Assembly (NCBI GenBank): GCA_021160565.1
Contig: JAGHCG010000137.1
Coordinates: 1 to 5,261, forward strand
Source: a bacterium
Lineage (GTDB): Bacteria > Ratteibacteria > UBA8468 > B48-G9 > JAFGKM01
DNA length: 5,261 nucleotides
Direction of reading: 5' to 3'
Shown one piece after another: positions 1-5,261 of the stretch (within the stretch, counting starts at the first letter, position 1; each line of letters starts with the position of its first letter). The notes under the pieces are model-generated. The model saw only the letters and a list, made by a program, of their open reading frames with translations. It did no database searches and was not told the DNA's origin. Made by a program: the position numbers and the translations under genes.

Positions 1-234
1 AATTGATTGAAAATATTCTCTGTATTTCTGGAAAAGAATGTAAACTGTGAGAGTTTCTATAATAAGAGTGCTTATCCCCCCAAAAATAATTTTTAAATCT
101 ATGTTTTCTTTCGGAACAAATTTATTTATAAATAGAGTATTGAAGAAGGAAAAAAGAAGGAAGAGAATTATCAGCCAAATCGCAACAATAAACTCTGGAT
201 TTTTTTCATTCTCCAATAATCTTTGTTTCCTCAT
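1..234 (-). CDS. Unrecognised two-helix membrane protein, N-terminal 78 residues (3' end beyond the window)
   Basis: This frame opens at an ATG (234-232) and runs without a stop to the left edge, so only the N-terminal 78 residues are visible. They show a short charged start (MRKQRLLENEKNPEF), a first hydrophobic segment at about residues 16-36, a short polar loop with PKEN at 41-44, a second hydrophobic segment at about 48-68, and then a basic/aromatic stretch (QKYREYFQSI). This predicts an inner-membrane protein with both termini in the cytoplasm and a further domain after residue 78. Such a layout occurs in membrane sensors, among many others, but nothing visible identifies a family. The start lies inside the pilT-like gene and overlaps it by 29 bp, so the two are probably co-transcribed and coupled. 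The nearest Shine-Dalgarno-like sequence, AGAGG, is rather far from the ATG (about 12 bases). The plus-strand frame over the same bases is less convincing because it runs against every neighbour. Confidence 0.62.
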   Translation of the reverse strand, partial: MRKQRLLENEKNPEFIVAIWLIILFLLFSFFNTLFINKFVPKENIDLKIIFGGISTLIIETLTVYILFQKYREYFQSI

Positions 235-1306
235 CCAGATATATACCTCTGAGGTTCATTTCAAGAGTGTGTGGAGAAGGTGAAGCAGCAAACCCAACTT
301 CTCTGTCAATTATTTCATCCTGAATTAGTTTTACAAGATGCTGATTGAAAGTTTGCATACCAGCTTCTTTATCAGCAGCCATTGCAGCATATATTTTGTT
401 GAATTTATTATCCTGAATGAGTTTTGAAATAACAGAATTAACTATCATAATTTCACACGCAGGAACAAGACCTGTTCCATCTTTTTTCGGTAATAGTTTC
501 TGACATATTGTTGCTCTCAAATGATATGCAATAATTTTTCTTACCTGTTCATGTTGAGAAGAAGGGAAAAAATCAAGAATTCTTGTAATTGTTGTTATTG
601 TGTCTATTGTGTGTAAAGTAGCAAAAACAAGGTGACCTGTTTCGCATGCATTTATCGCTGCCTGAAAAGTGTCAATATCTCTTAACTCACCTATAAGAAT
701 TATATCAGGGTCTTCTCTTAAAACATGTTTTAAAGCATCTGAAAATGAATGAGTGTCAATTCCAACTTCTCTCTGATTTATAATACATTTTTTGTCTTTG
801 TAAAGGTATTCAATTGGGTCCTCAATCGTAATTATATGCTTTACCTCTCTATTATTTATAAATTCAATCATAGAAGCAAGAGTGGTTGATTTTCCACAAC
901 CTGTAGGACCGGTTACAAGAACAAGTCCATCAGGGAAAAGGGAGATTTTTTTAAGAACTTCTGGCAAATTCAATTCTTCAAAGGTAGGAATTTCATCTTT
1001 TATTCTTCTTAAAACAAGACCAATATATCCTCTCTGTAAAAAAGCGTTAACTCTATATCTTCCCACTTCTGGATTGTCATAAGCAAAATCTGACTCTTTT
1101 TCTTTTTTAAATGCTTCTTTTTCTTCATCAGTTGCTATAAAATTAAAAATATTCTCAAGGTCTTCTTTTTGTAAAGGATGGTCCCACTCTTCCACTTCCA
1201 CAAGTTCCTTTCTTATTCTGAATATGGGTTTCCTTCCAAATTTTAAATGTAAATCTGAAGCCTCTTTTTCTTTCATCAATTTTAAAAGGGATATAAAATC
1301 ATTCAT
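206..1306 (-). CDS. pilT: PilT-family hexameric ATPase (type IV pilus retraction / twitching motility type)
   Basis: The product is a cytoplasmic AAA-like motor of the type II/IV secretion superfamily. PilT itself hydrolyses ATP to depolymerise type IV pili at the inner-membrane base. Its 366 residues match the PilT/PilU length; PilB and GspE are much longer. An N-terminal PAS-like domain occupies about 1-100, including the family's SDLHLKFGRKP near residue 17. The ATPase core has Walker A GPTGCGKST at 133-141, the Asp box ITIEDPIEYL at 159-168, Walker B with catalytic Glu in LIGELRD (E207), and the His box HLVFATLHT at 225-233. GMQTF (316-320) and a late ASPSP...LRGI segment are also typical. 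The AIRNLIRE motif of classical PilT is only loosely kept (VISKLIQDNK, about 292-301), so PilU-like or another role is possible. The ATG overlaps the end of rpoZ by 8 bp (ATGAATGA) and has a good SD (TTGAGG). No other pilus gene is in view. Confidence 0.93.
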   Translation of the reverse strand: MNDFISLLKLMKEKEASDLHLKFGRKPIFRIRKELVEVEEWDHPLQKEDLENIFNFIATDEEKEAFKKEKESDFAYDNPEVGRYRVNAFLQRGYIGLVLRRIKDEIPTFEELNLPEVLKKISLFPDGLVLVTGPTGCGKSTTLASMIEFINNREVKHIITIEDPIEYLYKDKKCIINQREVGIDTHSFSDALKHVLREDPDIILIGELRDIDTFQAAINACETGHLVFATLHTIDTITTITRILDFFPSSQHEQVRKIIAYHLRATICQKLLPKKDGTGLVPACEIMIVNSVISKLIQDNKFNKIYAAMAADKEAGMQTFNQHLVKLIQDEIIDREVGFAASPSPHTLEMNLRGIYLDEETKIIGE

Positions 1307-1493
1307 TTTTCCTCAACCCCTCTCTCATTAAAACTTCCTCCATTGCAATATAAATGGGGTCATTTTCCTTCGTATCTACAGCAGGAGGTGCCCCATTGAT
1401 AAGGTCATGTGCTCTCTTTGCAAGTTTTGTTATCATCTCATATATGTTTTTTTCCTTATCAAATTTATCTATGAATTTTAAGTTCTCATTCAT
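1299..1493 (-). CDS. rpoZ: DNA-directed RNA polymerase omega subunit (short form)
   Basis: Omega binds the C-terminal part of beta-prime and helps RNA polymerase assemble. The 64 residues carry the family core: an IYEMITKLAKRAHDL helix (18-31), then INGAPPAVDTKENDPIYIAM (32-51), matching the usual 'AKRAR.L..GAPP.V......P..IA..E' pattern, and a final EEVLMREGL helix. It is shorter than E. coli omega (91 residues), having little beyond the conserved core. The start lies 3 bp after the rplQ stop in the junction TAAAAAATG, with only a poor SD (TGGTG), so translation probably depends on ribosomes finishing rplQ. The stop overlaps the start of the pilT-like gene. The position beside rpoA and rplQ puts two polymerase subunits in one operon; in E. 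coli rpoZ is elsewhere, next to gmk and spoT. I am fairly sure of the family from the motif despite the small size. Confidence 0.85.
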   Translation of the reverse strand: MNENLKFIDKFDKEKNIYEMITKLAKRAHDLINGAPPAVDTKENDPIYIAMEEVLMREGLRKNE

Positions 1494-1499
1494 TTTTTA
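1491..1499 (-). promoter_or_regulatory. rplQ stop / rpoZ start re-initiation junction
   Basis: The junction reads TAA AAA ATG on the coding strand: the rplQ stop, three A residues, then the rpoZ start in the same frame. No strong Shine-Dalgarno sequence precedes it; the best candidate is TGGTG. The same nine bases occur between map and infA. I infer translational coupling by termination and re-initiation. Confidence 0.5.
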
Positions 1500-1844
1500 C
1501 ACCAGTTTTATAAGCACCATCTCAGAATTATCTCCTCTTCTGGGAGACAATTTCAATATCTGAGTATATCCCCCATTTCTGTCATTATATCTTTCAGCAA
1601 TTTCTTTTATTCTTCTCAAAGTTGGCGGATGATTTATAAAAGAGTTTATTCTTCTGAGACTGGAAAGGTCTCCTTTTTTACCGAGAGTAATCAACCTTTC
1701 AACAATTCTTCTCAATTCTTTTGCTTTTGCCTCTGTTGTTTTTATCTGCTGATACTGGAAAAAACTTATAGCCATATTTCTCATCAAAGCTTTTCTGTGA
1801 GATTTGTTTCTCCCAAGTTTTCTAATATCCTTTTTATGTCTCAT
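1497..1844 (-). CDS. rplQ: 50S ribosomal protein bL17
   Basis: bL17 is a bacteria-specific protein of the large subunit, located near the peptide exit side of the 50S. The 115 residues contain the diagnostic N-terminus MRHKKDIRKLGRNKSHRKAL, the TTEAKAKELRRIVERLITLG helix (37-55), and the C-terminal signature RYNDRNGGYTQILKL followed by SPRRGDNSEMVLIKL. The length is in the usual range for the compact form. Its ATG lies inside rpoA, overlapping it by 11 bp in another frame (ATGAGACATAA), with an SD (AGAGGT) in the rpoA coding sequence about 6 bases upstream. rpoA followed by rplQ is the near-universal bacterial order, and the overlap implies coupled translation of the two. Confidence 0.98.
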   Translation of the reverse strand: MRHKKDIRKLGRNKSHRKALMRNMAISFFQYQQIKTTEAKAKELRRIVERLITLGKKGDLSSLRRINSFINHPPTLRRIKEIAERYNDRNGGYTQILKLSPRRGDNSEMVLIKLV

Positions 1845-2820
1845 TTTCTACCTCTTTTTTTTCAGAAAGTTCAGAGAATGTTAAAAGACGATATCCTCTC
1901 TTTTTAAGTGCTTCTTCTATTTCTTCAATTGATTTTTTTCCAAGATTTTTTATTTCTTCAAATTTTTCTTTTGGAGTATTCAACAAATCCTTCAATGTTT
2001 TTATATTTCTGGATGAAAGAGCATTACATACTCTTGTTGAAAGTTTTAATTCAGAAATTGGAATTTCAAGGTCCGGCTCTTTCTTCTCTTCTTCCTTTGC
2101 TTCTTTAACTTTCTCTCCGATAATCTGATTTTCTCCAATAAGTGTGAAATGTTTATTGAGTATTTCAGTGGCAGTGGTAACTGCTTCCTGAGGGGTCACT
2201 GCTCCTGTAGTCCAGAGTTCAAGAATTAATTTTTCATAATCAACAAATTGTCCAACTCTTGTGTTTTCTACATAGAAGGTAACCTTCCTTACAGGGGAAT
2301 AAAGTCCATCTATAAGAATTGTTCCTATTGGATATTCCTTTCCCATAAGTTTCATCTTTTCCTGAGGTAAGTATCCAAAACCCTTTGTTATTTCAAGTTC
2401 AAATTTAAATTTCTTTTCAGGGTCAACAGTGGCTATATGCAAATTTTTATTTAAAACTTCAACTGAACCATCAGGAATTAAATCGCCTGCTGTTATCTCC
2501 TCTTTCCCTTCAATTTCAACTTTCACTATGTGAGGAAACTCTGAAATTACCGGTTTTAATGCCATCTGTTTTATATTGAGAATAATCTCTATAACATCTT
2601 CTTTCATTCCTTCAACTGAGGAAAACTCATGAGGTACTCCTTCAATTTTCAGAGCAGTAATGGCAACACCTGGAATTGAAGAAAGTAAAACCCTTCTCAA
2701 AGCATTTCCAACTGTTACTCCATATCCTCTTTCCAGAGGCTGTATTGTTATTTTTCCATAATTGTTTCTGTAAGTTTCTTTCTCCCAAATAAATTCCGTT
2801 GGAAAAACAAACTCTTTCAT
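1834..2820 (-). CDS. rpoA: DNA-directed RNA polymerase alpha subunit
   Basis: Alpha dimerises to seed RNA polymerase assembly (NTD) and contacts UP-element DNA and activators (CTD). The 328 residues are full length (E. coli 329). The NTD (about 1-230) has the dimer-interface signature PLERGYGVTVGNALRRVLLS (28-47). A charged linker, rich in Lys and Glu, spans about 233-252. The CTD (about 253-315) keeps the E. coli DNA-contact residues at exact spacing: R263 (=R265), N266 (=N268), G294, K296 and S297 (=G296, K298, S299) and E300 (=E302). C269 and K271 of E. coli are replaced by A267 and S269. UP-element recognition is therefore probably intact. It follows rpsD after 20 bp with a good SD (GAGAGGTGG), and its end overlaps rplQ. 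The C-terminal tail after the CTD is short and acidic/polar. Confidence 0.99.
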   Translation of the reverse strand: MKEFVFPTEFIWEKETYRNNYGKITIQPLERGYGVTVGNALRRVLLSSIPGVAITALKIEGVPHEFSSVEGMKEDVIEIILNIKQMALKPVISEFPHIVKVEIEGKEEITAGDLIPDGSVEVLNKNLHIATVDPEKKFKFELEITKGFGYLPQEKMKLMGKEYPIGTILIDGLYSPVRKVTFYVENTRVGQFVDYEKLILELWTTGAVTPQEAVTTATEILNKHFTLIGENQIIGEKVKEAKEEEKKEPDLEIPISELKLSTRVCNALSSRNIKTLKDLLNTPKEKFEEIKNLGKKSIEEIEEALKKRGYRLLTFSELSEKKEVENET

Positions 2821-2840
2821 TTTCCACCTCTCTATTTTGA

Positions 2841-3461
2841 TTATTTGGAATAAAGGTTGACTATAAGTTGTTCATCTACTGGAATTGAAACTTCTTCTCT
2901 TGTTGGATATCTCAAAATTTCAACTTTAAGATTTTCTTCATCTGGTTTCATCCATGAAGGAACCATTTTATCCTTACTTTCTTCAACTATTTCTTTTGCT
3001 ATTTTTACATATTTACTTGTTGGTTTTACCTGAATGATATCTCCAATTTCTACAAGATACCCTGGTCTATCCACTTTTCTACCATTCACAAGAATTGCAC
3101 CATGATTTATCATCTGTTTTGCCATTCTTCTTGAAACAGCCCACTTCGCTTTATATACAACATTGTCAAGTCTTCTTTCCAGAAACTGAAGTAAATTTTC
3201 TCCTGCCACTCCTTTTTGTTTTTTAGCAAGTTCAAAATATCTCTTAAACTGCCTTTCGAGAACTCCGTAAAATACCTTAACTTTATTTTTCTCTCTTAAC
3301 TGTAATCCATATTCAGAAGTTTTTTTCTGTCTTATAATTCTTGTTCTTCCCCTTCTCGGGTCAATTGGACATTTATCACTTTCACACTTTCTTCCTTTCA
3401 AATACAACTTTATTCCATATTTTCTGCAGTATTTACAAACAGGTCCTCTTAACTTTGCCAT
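2841..3461 (-). CDS. rpsD: 30S ribosomal protein uS4 (zinc-binding form)
   Basis: uS4 is a primary 16S rRNA binder that nucleates assembly of the 30S body; in some bacteria it also represses its own operon. I place the start at ATG 3461, giving 206 residues with the standard MAKLRGPVCKYC opening and an SD (AGGGAG) just upstream. A longer in-frame start at 3530 would only add residues overlapping rpsK. Four Cys (C9, C12, C26, C31) in a CX2CX13CX4C pattern make the zinc-ribbon form of S4, as in Thermus and Bacillus rather than E. coli. The S4 RNA-binding domain starts near residue 97 (RLDNVVYK) and includes the VNGRKVDRPG turn (125-134). The C-terminus DEQLIVNLYSK is typical. It sits between rpsK (13 bp gap) and rpoA, as in E. 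coli, whereas Bacillus has moved rpsD away. Confidence 0.98.
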   Translation of the reverse strand: MAKLRGPVCKYCRKYGIKLYLKGRKCESDKCPIDPRRGRTRIIRQKKTSEYGLQLREKNKVKVFYGVLERQFKRYFELAKKQKGVAGENLLQFLERRLDNVVYKAKWAVSRRMAKQMINHGAILVNGRKVDRPGYLVEIGDIIQVKPTSKYVKIAKEIVEESKDKMVPSWMKPDEENLKVEILRYPTREEVSIPVDEQLIVNLYSK

Positions 3462-3474
3462 TTTTACTCCCTTT

Positions 3475-3867
3475 TTATACTCTTCTCCTTTTGGGTGGTC
3501 TGCAACCGTTATGCGGTATTGGAGTAACATCTTTTATTGAAACAACGTTAAGTCCTGCACTTTCAAGAGCTCTTATTGCTGTCTCTCTTCCAGGTCCAGG
3601 TCCCTTCACTTTAACATCAACTTCTTTCATATTCAACAAACTCTGAGCCCTTTTTGCAACATTCTCTGCTGTCAACTGAGCAGCAAAAGGTGTTCCTTTT
3701 CTTGTTCCTTTAAAACCAACCTGTCCTGCACTTCCCTGAATTAAGACTCTTCCTTCAGGGTCTGTAATTGTTATAATGGTATTGTTGAATGTTGATTTTA
3801 TATGGGCAATCCCTCTCGGTACATTAAGATGTTTTTTTCTCTTTTTAACATATTTCTTCTTTGCCAT
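3475..3867 (-). CDS. rpsK: 30S ribosomal protein uS11
   Basis: uS11 sits on the 30S platform, contacts helix 45 and the Shine-Dalgarno duplex region, and pairs with uS7 near the E site. The 130 residues are the usual length. Visible signatures are [15 protein letters not shown] (22-36), the [14 protein letters not shown] segment (51-64), [16 protein letters not shown] (86-101) and the end [18 protein letters not shown]. The N120-G121 pair corresponds to E. coli N119-G120, where an isoaspartate is known in S11, so the same modification is possible here. The ATG comes 14 bp after the rpsM stop with the SD AAGGATGG. It lies in the ancestral rpsM-rpsK-rpsD order. Confidence 0.99.
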   Translation of the reverse strand: MAKKKYVKKRKKHLNVPRGIAHIKSTFNNTIITITDPEGRVLIQGSAGQVGFKGTRKGTPFAAQLTAENVAKRAQSLLNMKEVDVKVKGPGPGRETAIRALESAGLNVVSIKDVTPIPHNGCRPPKRRRV

Positions 3868-3881
3868 TTTTCACCATCCTT

Positions 3882-4304
3882 TTATTTTTCTCCACCTTCC
3901 TGTTTCAATTTCTGTCTCAATGCTTTTCTCGCCGCTTTATCTCTTATCACTCCCACTGTTTTCCTTGGACCTTTCCTCGTTCTCGCATTGGAACGGGTTC
4001 TCTGACCTCTAACAGGAAGTGATGATTTGTGTCTTATTCCTCTATAACACCCTATGTCTATCAATCTCCTTATATTTTCACTTACTTCCTGTCTTAAATC
4101 TCCCTCAATTTTATAATTTTTCTGAATAAAGGAGGCAATTTTACTCAATTCTTCTTCACTCAACTCTTTAACTCTTTTATCTCCATCCACACCAGTATTT
4201 TCCAGTATTTCTTTTGCTTTTGTTGGTCCAATTCCATATATATAAGTCAGGGCAATCGCTGTCTTTTTATTATCTGGTATTTCAACTCCAAGAATTCTTG
4301 CCAT
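3882..4304 (-). CDS. rpsM: 30S ribosomal protein uS13, with a longer C-terminal tail
   Basis: uS13 lies on the 30S head, forms intersubunit bridges with the 50S, and its tail reaches toward the P-site tRNA. The N-terminus [14 protein letters not shown] and helix-two-turn-helix [14 protein letters not shown] (21-34) are typical, as is the rRNA-binding signature [20 protein letters not shown] (91-110) followed by KGPRKT (111-116). Most family members end within a few residues of that point, at about 115-125 residues; this one has 140, with a basic helix-like extension ([19 protein letters not shown]). The extension is in frame and ends in a clean TAA close to the rpsK SD, so it does not look like a frameshift. 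Translation is probably strong: the rpmJ stop is fused to a perfect SD (TAAGGAGGAT). Confidence 0.98.
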   Translation of the reverse strand: MARILGVEIPDNKKTAIALTYIYGIGPTKAKEILENTGVDGDKRVKELSEEELSKIASFIQKNYKIEGDLRQEVSENIRRLIDIGCYRGIRHKSSLPVRGQRTRSNARTRKGPRKTVGVIRDKAARKALRQKLKQEGGEK

Positions 4305-4309
4305 TTTTT

Positions 4310-4319
4310 ATCCTCCTTA
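4310..4319 (-). promoter_or_regulatory. Perfect Shine-Dalgarno for rpsM, fused to the rpmJ stop
   Basis: The coding strand reads TAAGGAGGAT, then five A residues, then the rpsM ATG. GGAGG is the full anti-16S match with a 7-base spacer. The TAA that opens it is the stop codon of rpmJ. This is the strongest ribosome binding site in the window and is consistent with high uS13 expression. Confidence 0.85.
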
Positions 4320-4442
4320 TCCCTGTCTCTGTTTATGTTTTGGTCCATCCTGAGGATTACTGCATATAACTCTCACAACACCTTTTCTTTTAATAATTTT
4401 ACACTTTGGACATATTTTTTTAACAGATGACCTTACTTTCAT
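4317..4442 (-). CDS. rpmJ: 50S ribosomal protein bL36 with a short insertion
   Basis: bL36 is a very small zinc-ribbon protein of the 50S that binds 23S rRNA near the base of the bL12 stalk. The reading frame translates as [20 protein letters not shown], then GVVRVIC, then [14 protein letters not shown]: 41 residues. The family standard is 37 or 38, ending ICENPKHKQKQG. Zinc ligands C11, C14 and C27 are present (CX2C...C) and the fourth, His, is at 36 (H32 in the usual form). The four extra residues (QDGP or an equivalent phase) lie between the third Cys and the His. The start has an AGGAG site 5-6 bases upstream and lies 14 bp after infA. It is the zinc-binding (C+) type. The order infA-rpmJ-rpsM is the classical one. 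Confidence 0.96.
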   Translation of the reverse strand: MKVRSSVKKICPKCKIIKRKGVVRVICSNPQDGPKHKQRQG

Positions 4443-4456
4443 AATTTTCTCCTTTT

Positions 4457-4675
4457 TTACAGTCTTCTTATTATTCTTCCTCTTGTTAAGTCATATGGAG
4501 TAATTTCCACAATAACTTTATCTCCCGGGATAATTTTTATATAATGCATCCTCATTTTTCCACATAAATGAGCAATTACAGTATGACCATTCTCTAATTC
4601 TACCTGAAAAGTTGTTCCTGGTAAAGCCTTCACTATTGTTCCCTGAACTTTAATTTTTTCTTCATCTTTTGCCAT
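4457..4675 (-). CDS. infA: Translation initiation factor IF-1
   Basis: IF-1 is a single S1-like OB-fold protein that occupies the 30S A site and supports IF-2 and IF-3 during initiation. Its 72 residues are the standard length. [20 protein letters not shown], the [14 protein letters not shown] strand pair (23-36), GKMR (39-42), [20 protein letters not shown] (48-67) and the RII-R end all fit the family. The loop around 42-47 reads RMHYIK in place of the usual RKNYIR, and C38 replaces the usual Ser before GKMR, both tolerable changes. It starts 3 bp after the map stop in the junction TAAAAAATG with only a weak SD (CGGAAT), so coupling to map translation is likely. Confidence 0.98.
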   Translation of the reverse strand: MAKDEEKIKVQGTIVKALPGTTFQVELENGHTVIAHLCGKMRMHYIKIIPGDKVIVEITPYDLTRGRIIRRL

Positions 4676-4681
4676 TTTTTA
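4673..4681 (-). promoter_or_regulatory. map stop / infA start re-initiation junction
   Basis: The coding strand reads TAA AAA ATG: the map stop, three A residues, then the infA start in the same frame. This is base-for-base the same as the rplQ/rpoZ junction. The preceding SD candidate (CGGAAT, about 10 bases away) is weak. I infer termination and re-initiation coupling. Confidence 0.5.
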
Positions 4682-5261
4682 ACATTCCGTTAGAATCTCA
4701 CTCCCATTTTTTTTCACAAGAATACAGTTTTCATAATGTGCTGAATATTTTCTATCTCTCGTTATTACTGTCCATCCATCTTCACAAATTTCTACATCAG
4801 AAGTTCCCTCATTTATCATCGGTTCAATTGCTATTACCATATTTTCTTTCAAAATTTCTCCCTCTCCAGGTCTACCAAAATTGGGAACTTCTGGAGATTC
4901 ATGTAAACTTCTTCCTATTCCATGTCCTGCAAATTGTTTTACCACAGAAAAACCCTTTTTTTCAACATATTTCTGAATTATAAATCCTATATCTCCTGTT
5001 TTTACTCCCGGCAATGCTTTCTTAAAAGCAATTTCAAATGCTTCTCTTGCTGTATTTATAAGAATCTCATGTTTTTTATCTATTTTACCTACACCTACAG
5101 TATCAGCGCAATCTCCATAAAATCCTTCATATATCACTCCCACATCAAGAGAAACAATGTCTCCTTCTTTTAAAACTTTATCTTTTCTGGGAATTCCATG
5201 AACAACTTCTTCATTTACAGAAATACAGATATTTGCAGGATAACCTTTATAATTCTTAAAT
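4679..5261 (-). CDS. map: Type I methionine aminopeptidase, C-terminal 193 residues (5' end beyond the window)
   Basis: This enzyme removes the initiator Met from nascent proteins in the cytoplasm with a two-metal site. The frame stays open to the right edge, beginning ...FKNYKGYPANICISVNEEVVHGIP, so the GTG at 5143 is an internal Val codon and not a start. All five metal ligands are visible at exactly the E. coli spacing: D39 in SLDVGV (=D97), D50 in YGDCAD (=D108), H113 in AGHGIG (=H171), E146 in IAIEPM (=E204) and E177 in HYENC (=E235); the numbers here count from the first visible codon. H21 (VVHGIP) and H120 (RSLHE) match catalytic H79 and H178. Ligand spacing implies that about 58 N-terminal residues lie outside, for a total near 250. 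It is the first gene in view; map-infA-rpmJ is the common gene order. Confidence 0.98.
   Translation of the reverse strand, partial: FKNYKGYPANICISVNEEVVHGIPRKDKVLKEGDIVSLDVGVIYEGFYGDCADTVGVGKIDKKHEILINTAREAFEIAFKKALPGVKTGDIGFIIQKYVEKKGFSVVKQFAGHGIGRSLHESPEVPNFGRPGEGEILKENMVIAIEPMINEGTSDVEICEDGWTVITRDRKYSAHYENCILVKKNGSEILTEC

Noticed and set aside
75..80. Run of six G (coding strand) after five T in the membrane ORF, a possible slippage site
   Set aside because: The frame is open and hydrophobic on both sides without a shift, so nothing calls for slippage or a sequencing error.
47..283. Plus-strand open frame of 78 codons
   Set aside because: It lies opposite the pilT-like 3' end and the membrane ORF, has low-complexity composition and no recognisable motif, and would be the only gene on this strand.
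206..300. Search for a terminator after the pilT-like gene
   Set aside because: No GC-rich hairpin followed by a T run is visible on the coding strand, and another gene starts within the pilT-like gene.
2642..2827. Minus-strand open frame overlapping the rpoA start in another frame
   Set aside because: It is a shadow of rpoA, whose NTD is unmistakable there; the alternative product resembles nothing.
3462..3530. Longer in-frame start for rpsD
   Set aside because: It would add 23 residues unlike uS4 that overlap the rpsK end. The ATG at 3461 has an SD and gives the family-standard N-terminus.
5141..5143. GTG at 5143 as the start of map
   Set aside because: Conserved methionine aminopeptidase sequence, including the catalytic His of VVHGIP and metal ligand D39, lies upstream in the same frame.

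Overview
The window is one tightly packed bacterial operon, read entirely on the minus strand (right to left). It carries a translation/transcription core: methionine aminopeptidase (map, 5' end beyond the right edge), IF-1 (infA), bL36 (rpmJ), uS13 (rpsM), uS11 (rpsK), uS4 (rpsD), RNA polymerase alpha (rpoA), bL17 (rplQ) and a short RNA polymerase omega (rpoZ). It continues directly into a PilT-family secretion/pilus-retraction ATPase and then into an unrecognised two-helix membrane protein cut by the left edge. Junctions are 3-20 bp gaps or 8-29 bp overlaps. There is no gene-free stretch above 300 bases, and I see no terminator or promoter.

The organism is a bacterium: alpha has both an NTD and a CTD, and omega, bL17, bL36 and IF-1 are all bacterial. 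The DNA is AT-rich. The coding strand is visibly purine-rich, Arg is written almost only as AGA/AGG, and ATA is common for Ile; these biases are often seen in thermophiles, but that is an inference. The core order map-infA-rpmJ-rpsM-rpsK-rpsD-rpoA-rplQ is the widespread ancestral arrangement. The tail rpoZ-pilT-membrane ORF is not one I know from model organisms and suggests a deep or uncultured lineage. I cannot name the phylum.

Right to left: 5261-4679 map (partial); 4675-4457 infA; 4442-4317 rpmJ (41 codons); 4304-3882 rpsM; 3867-3475 rpsK; 3461-2841 rpsD; 2820-1834 rpoA; 1844-1497 rplQ; 1493-1299 rpoZ; 1306-206 pilT-like; 234-1 partial membrane protein.

Functionally, the first nine genes make parts of the ribosome (mostly small-subunit proteins, which line the 30S head and platform), the initiation factor that works on the 30S A site, the enzyme that trims nascent N-termini, and two RNA polymerase assembly subunits. 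The last two genes look unrelated to that task and share the transcript through overlapping start and stop codons. I found no clearly novel system. The points most worth following up are the tail genes, the bL36 insertion, and two identical stop-start junctions that suggest re-initiation.
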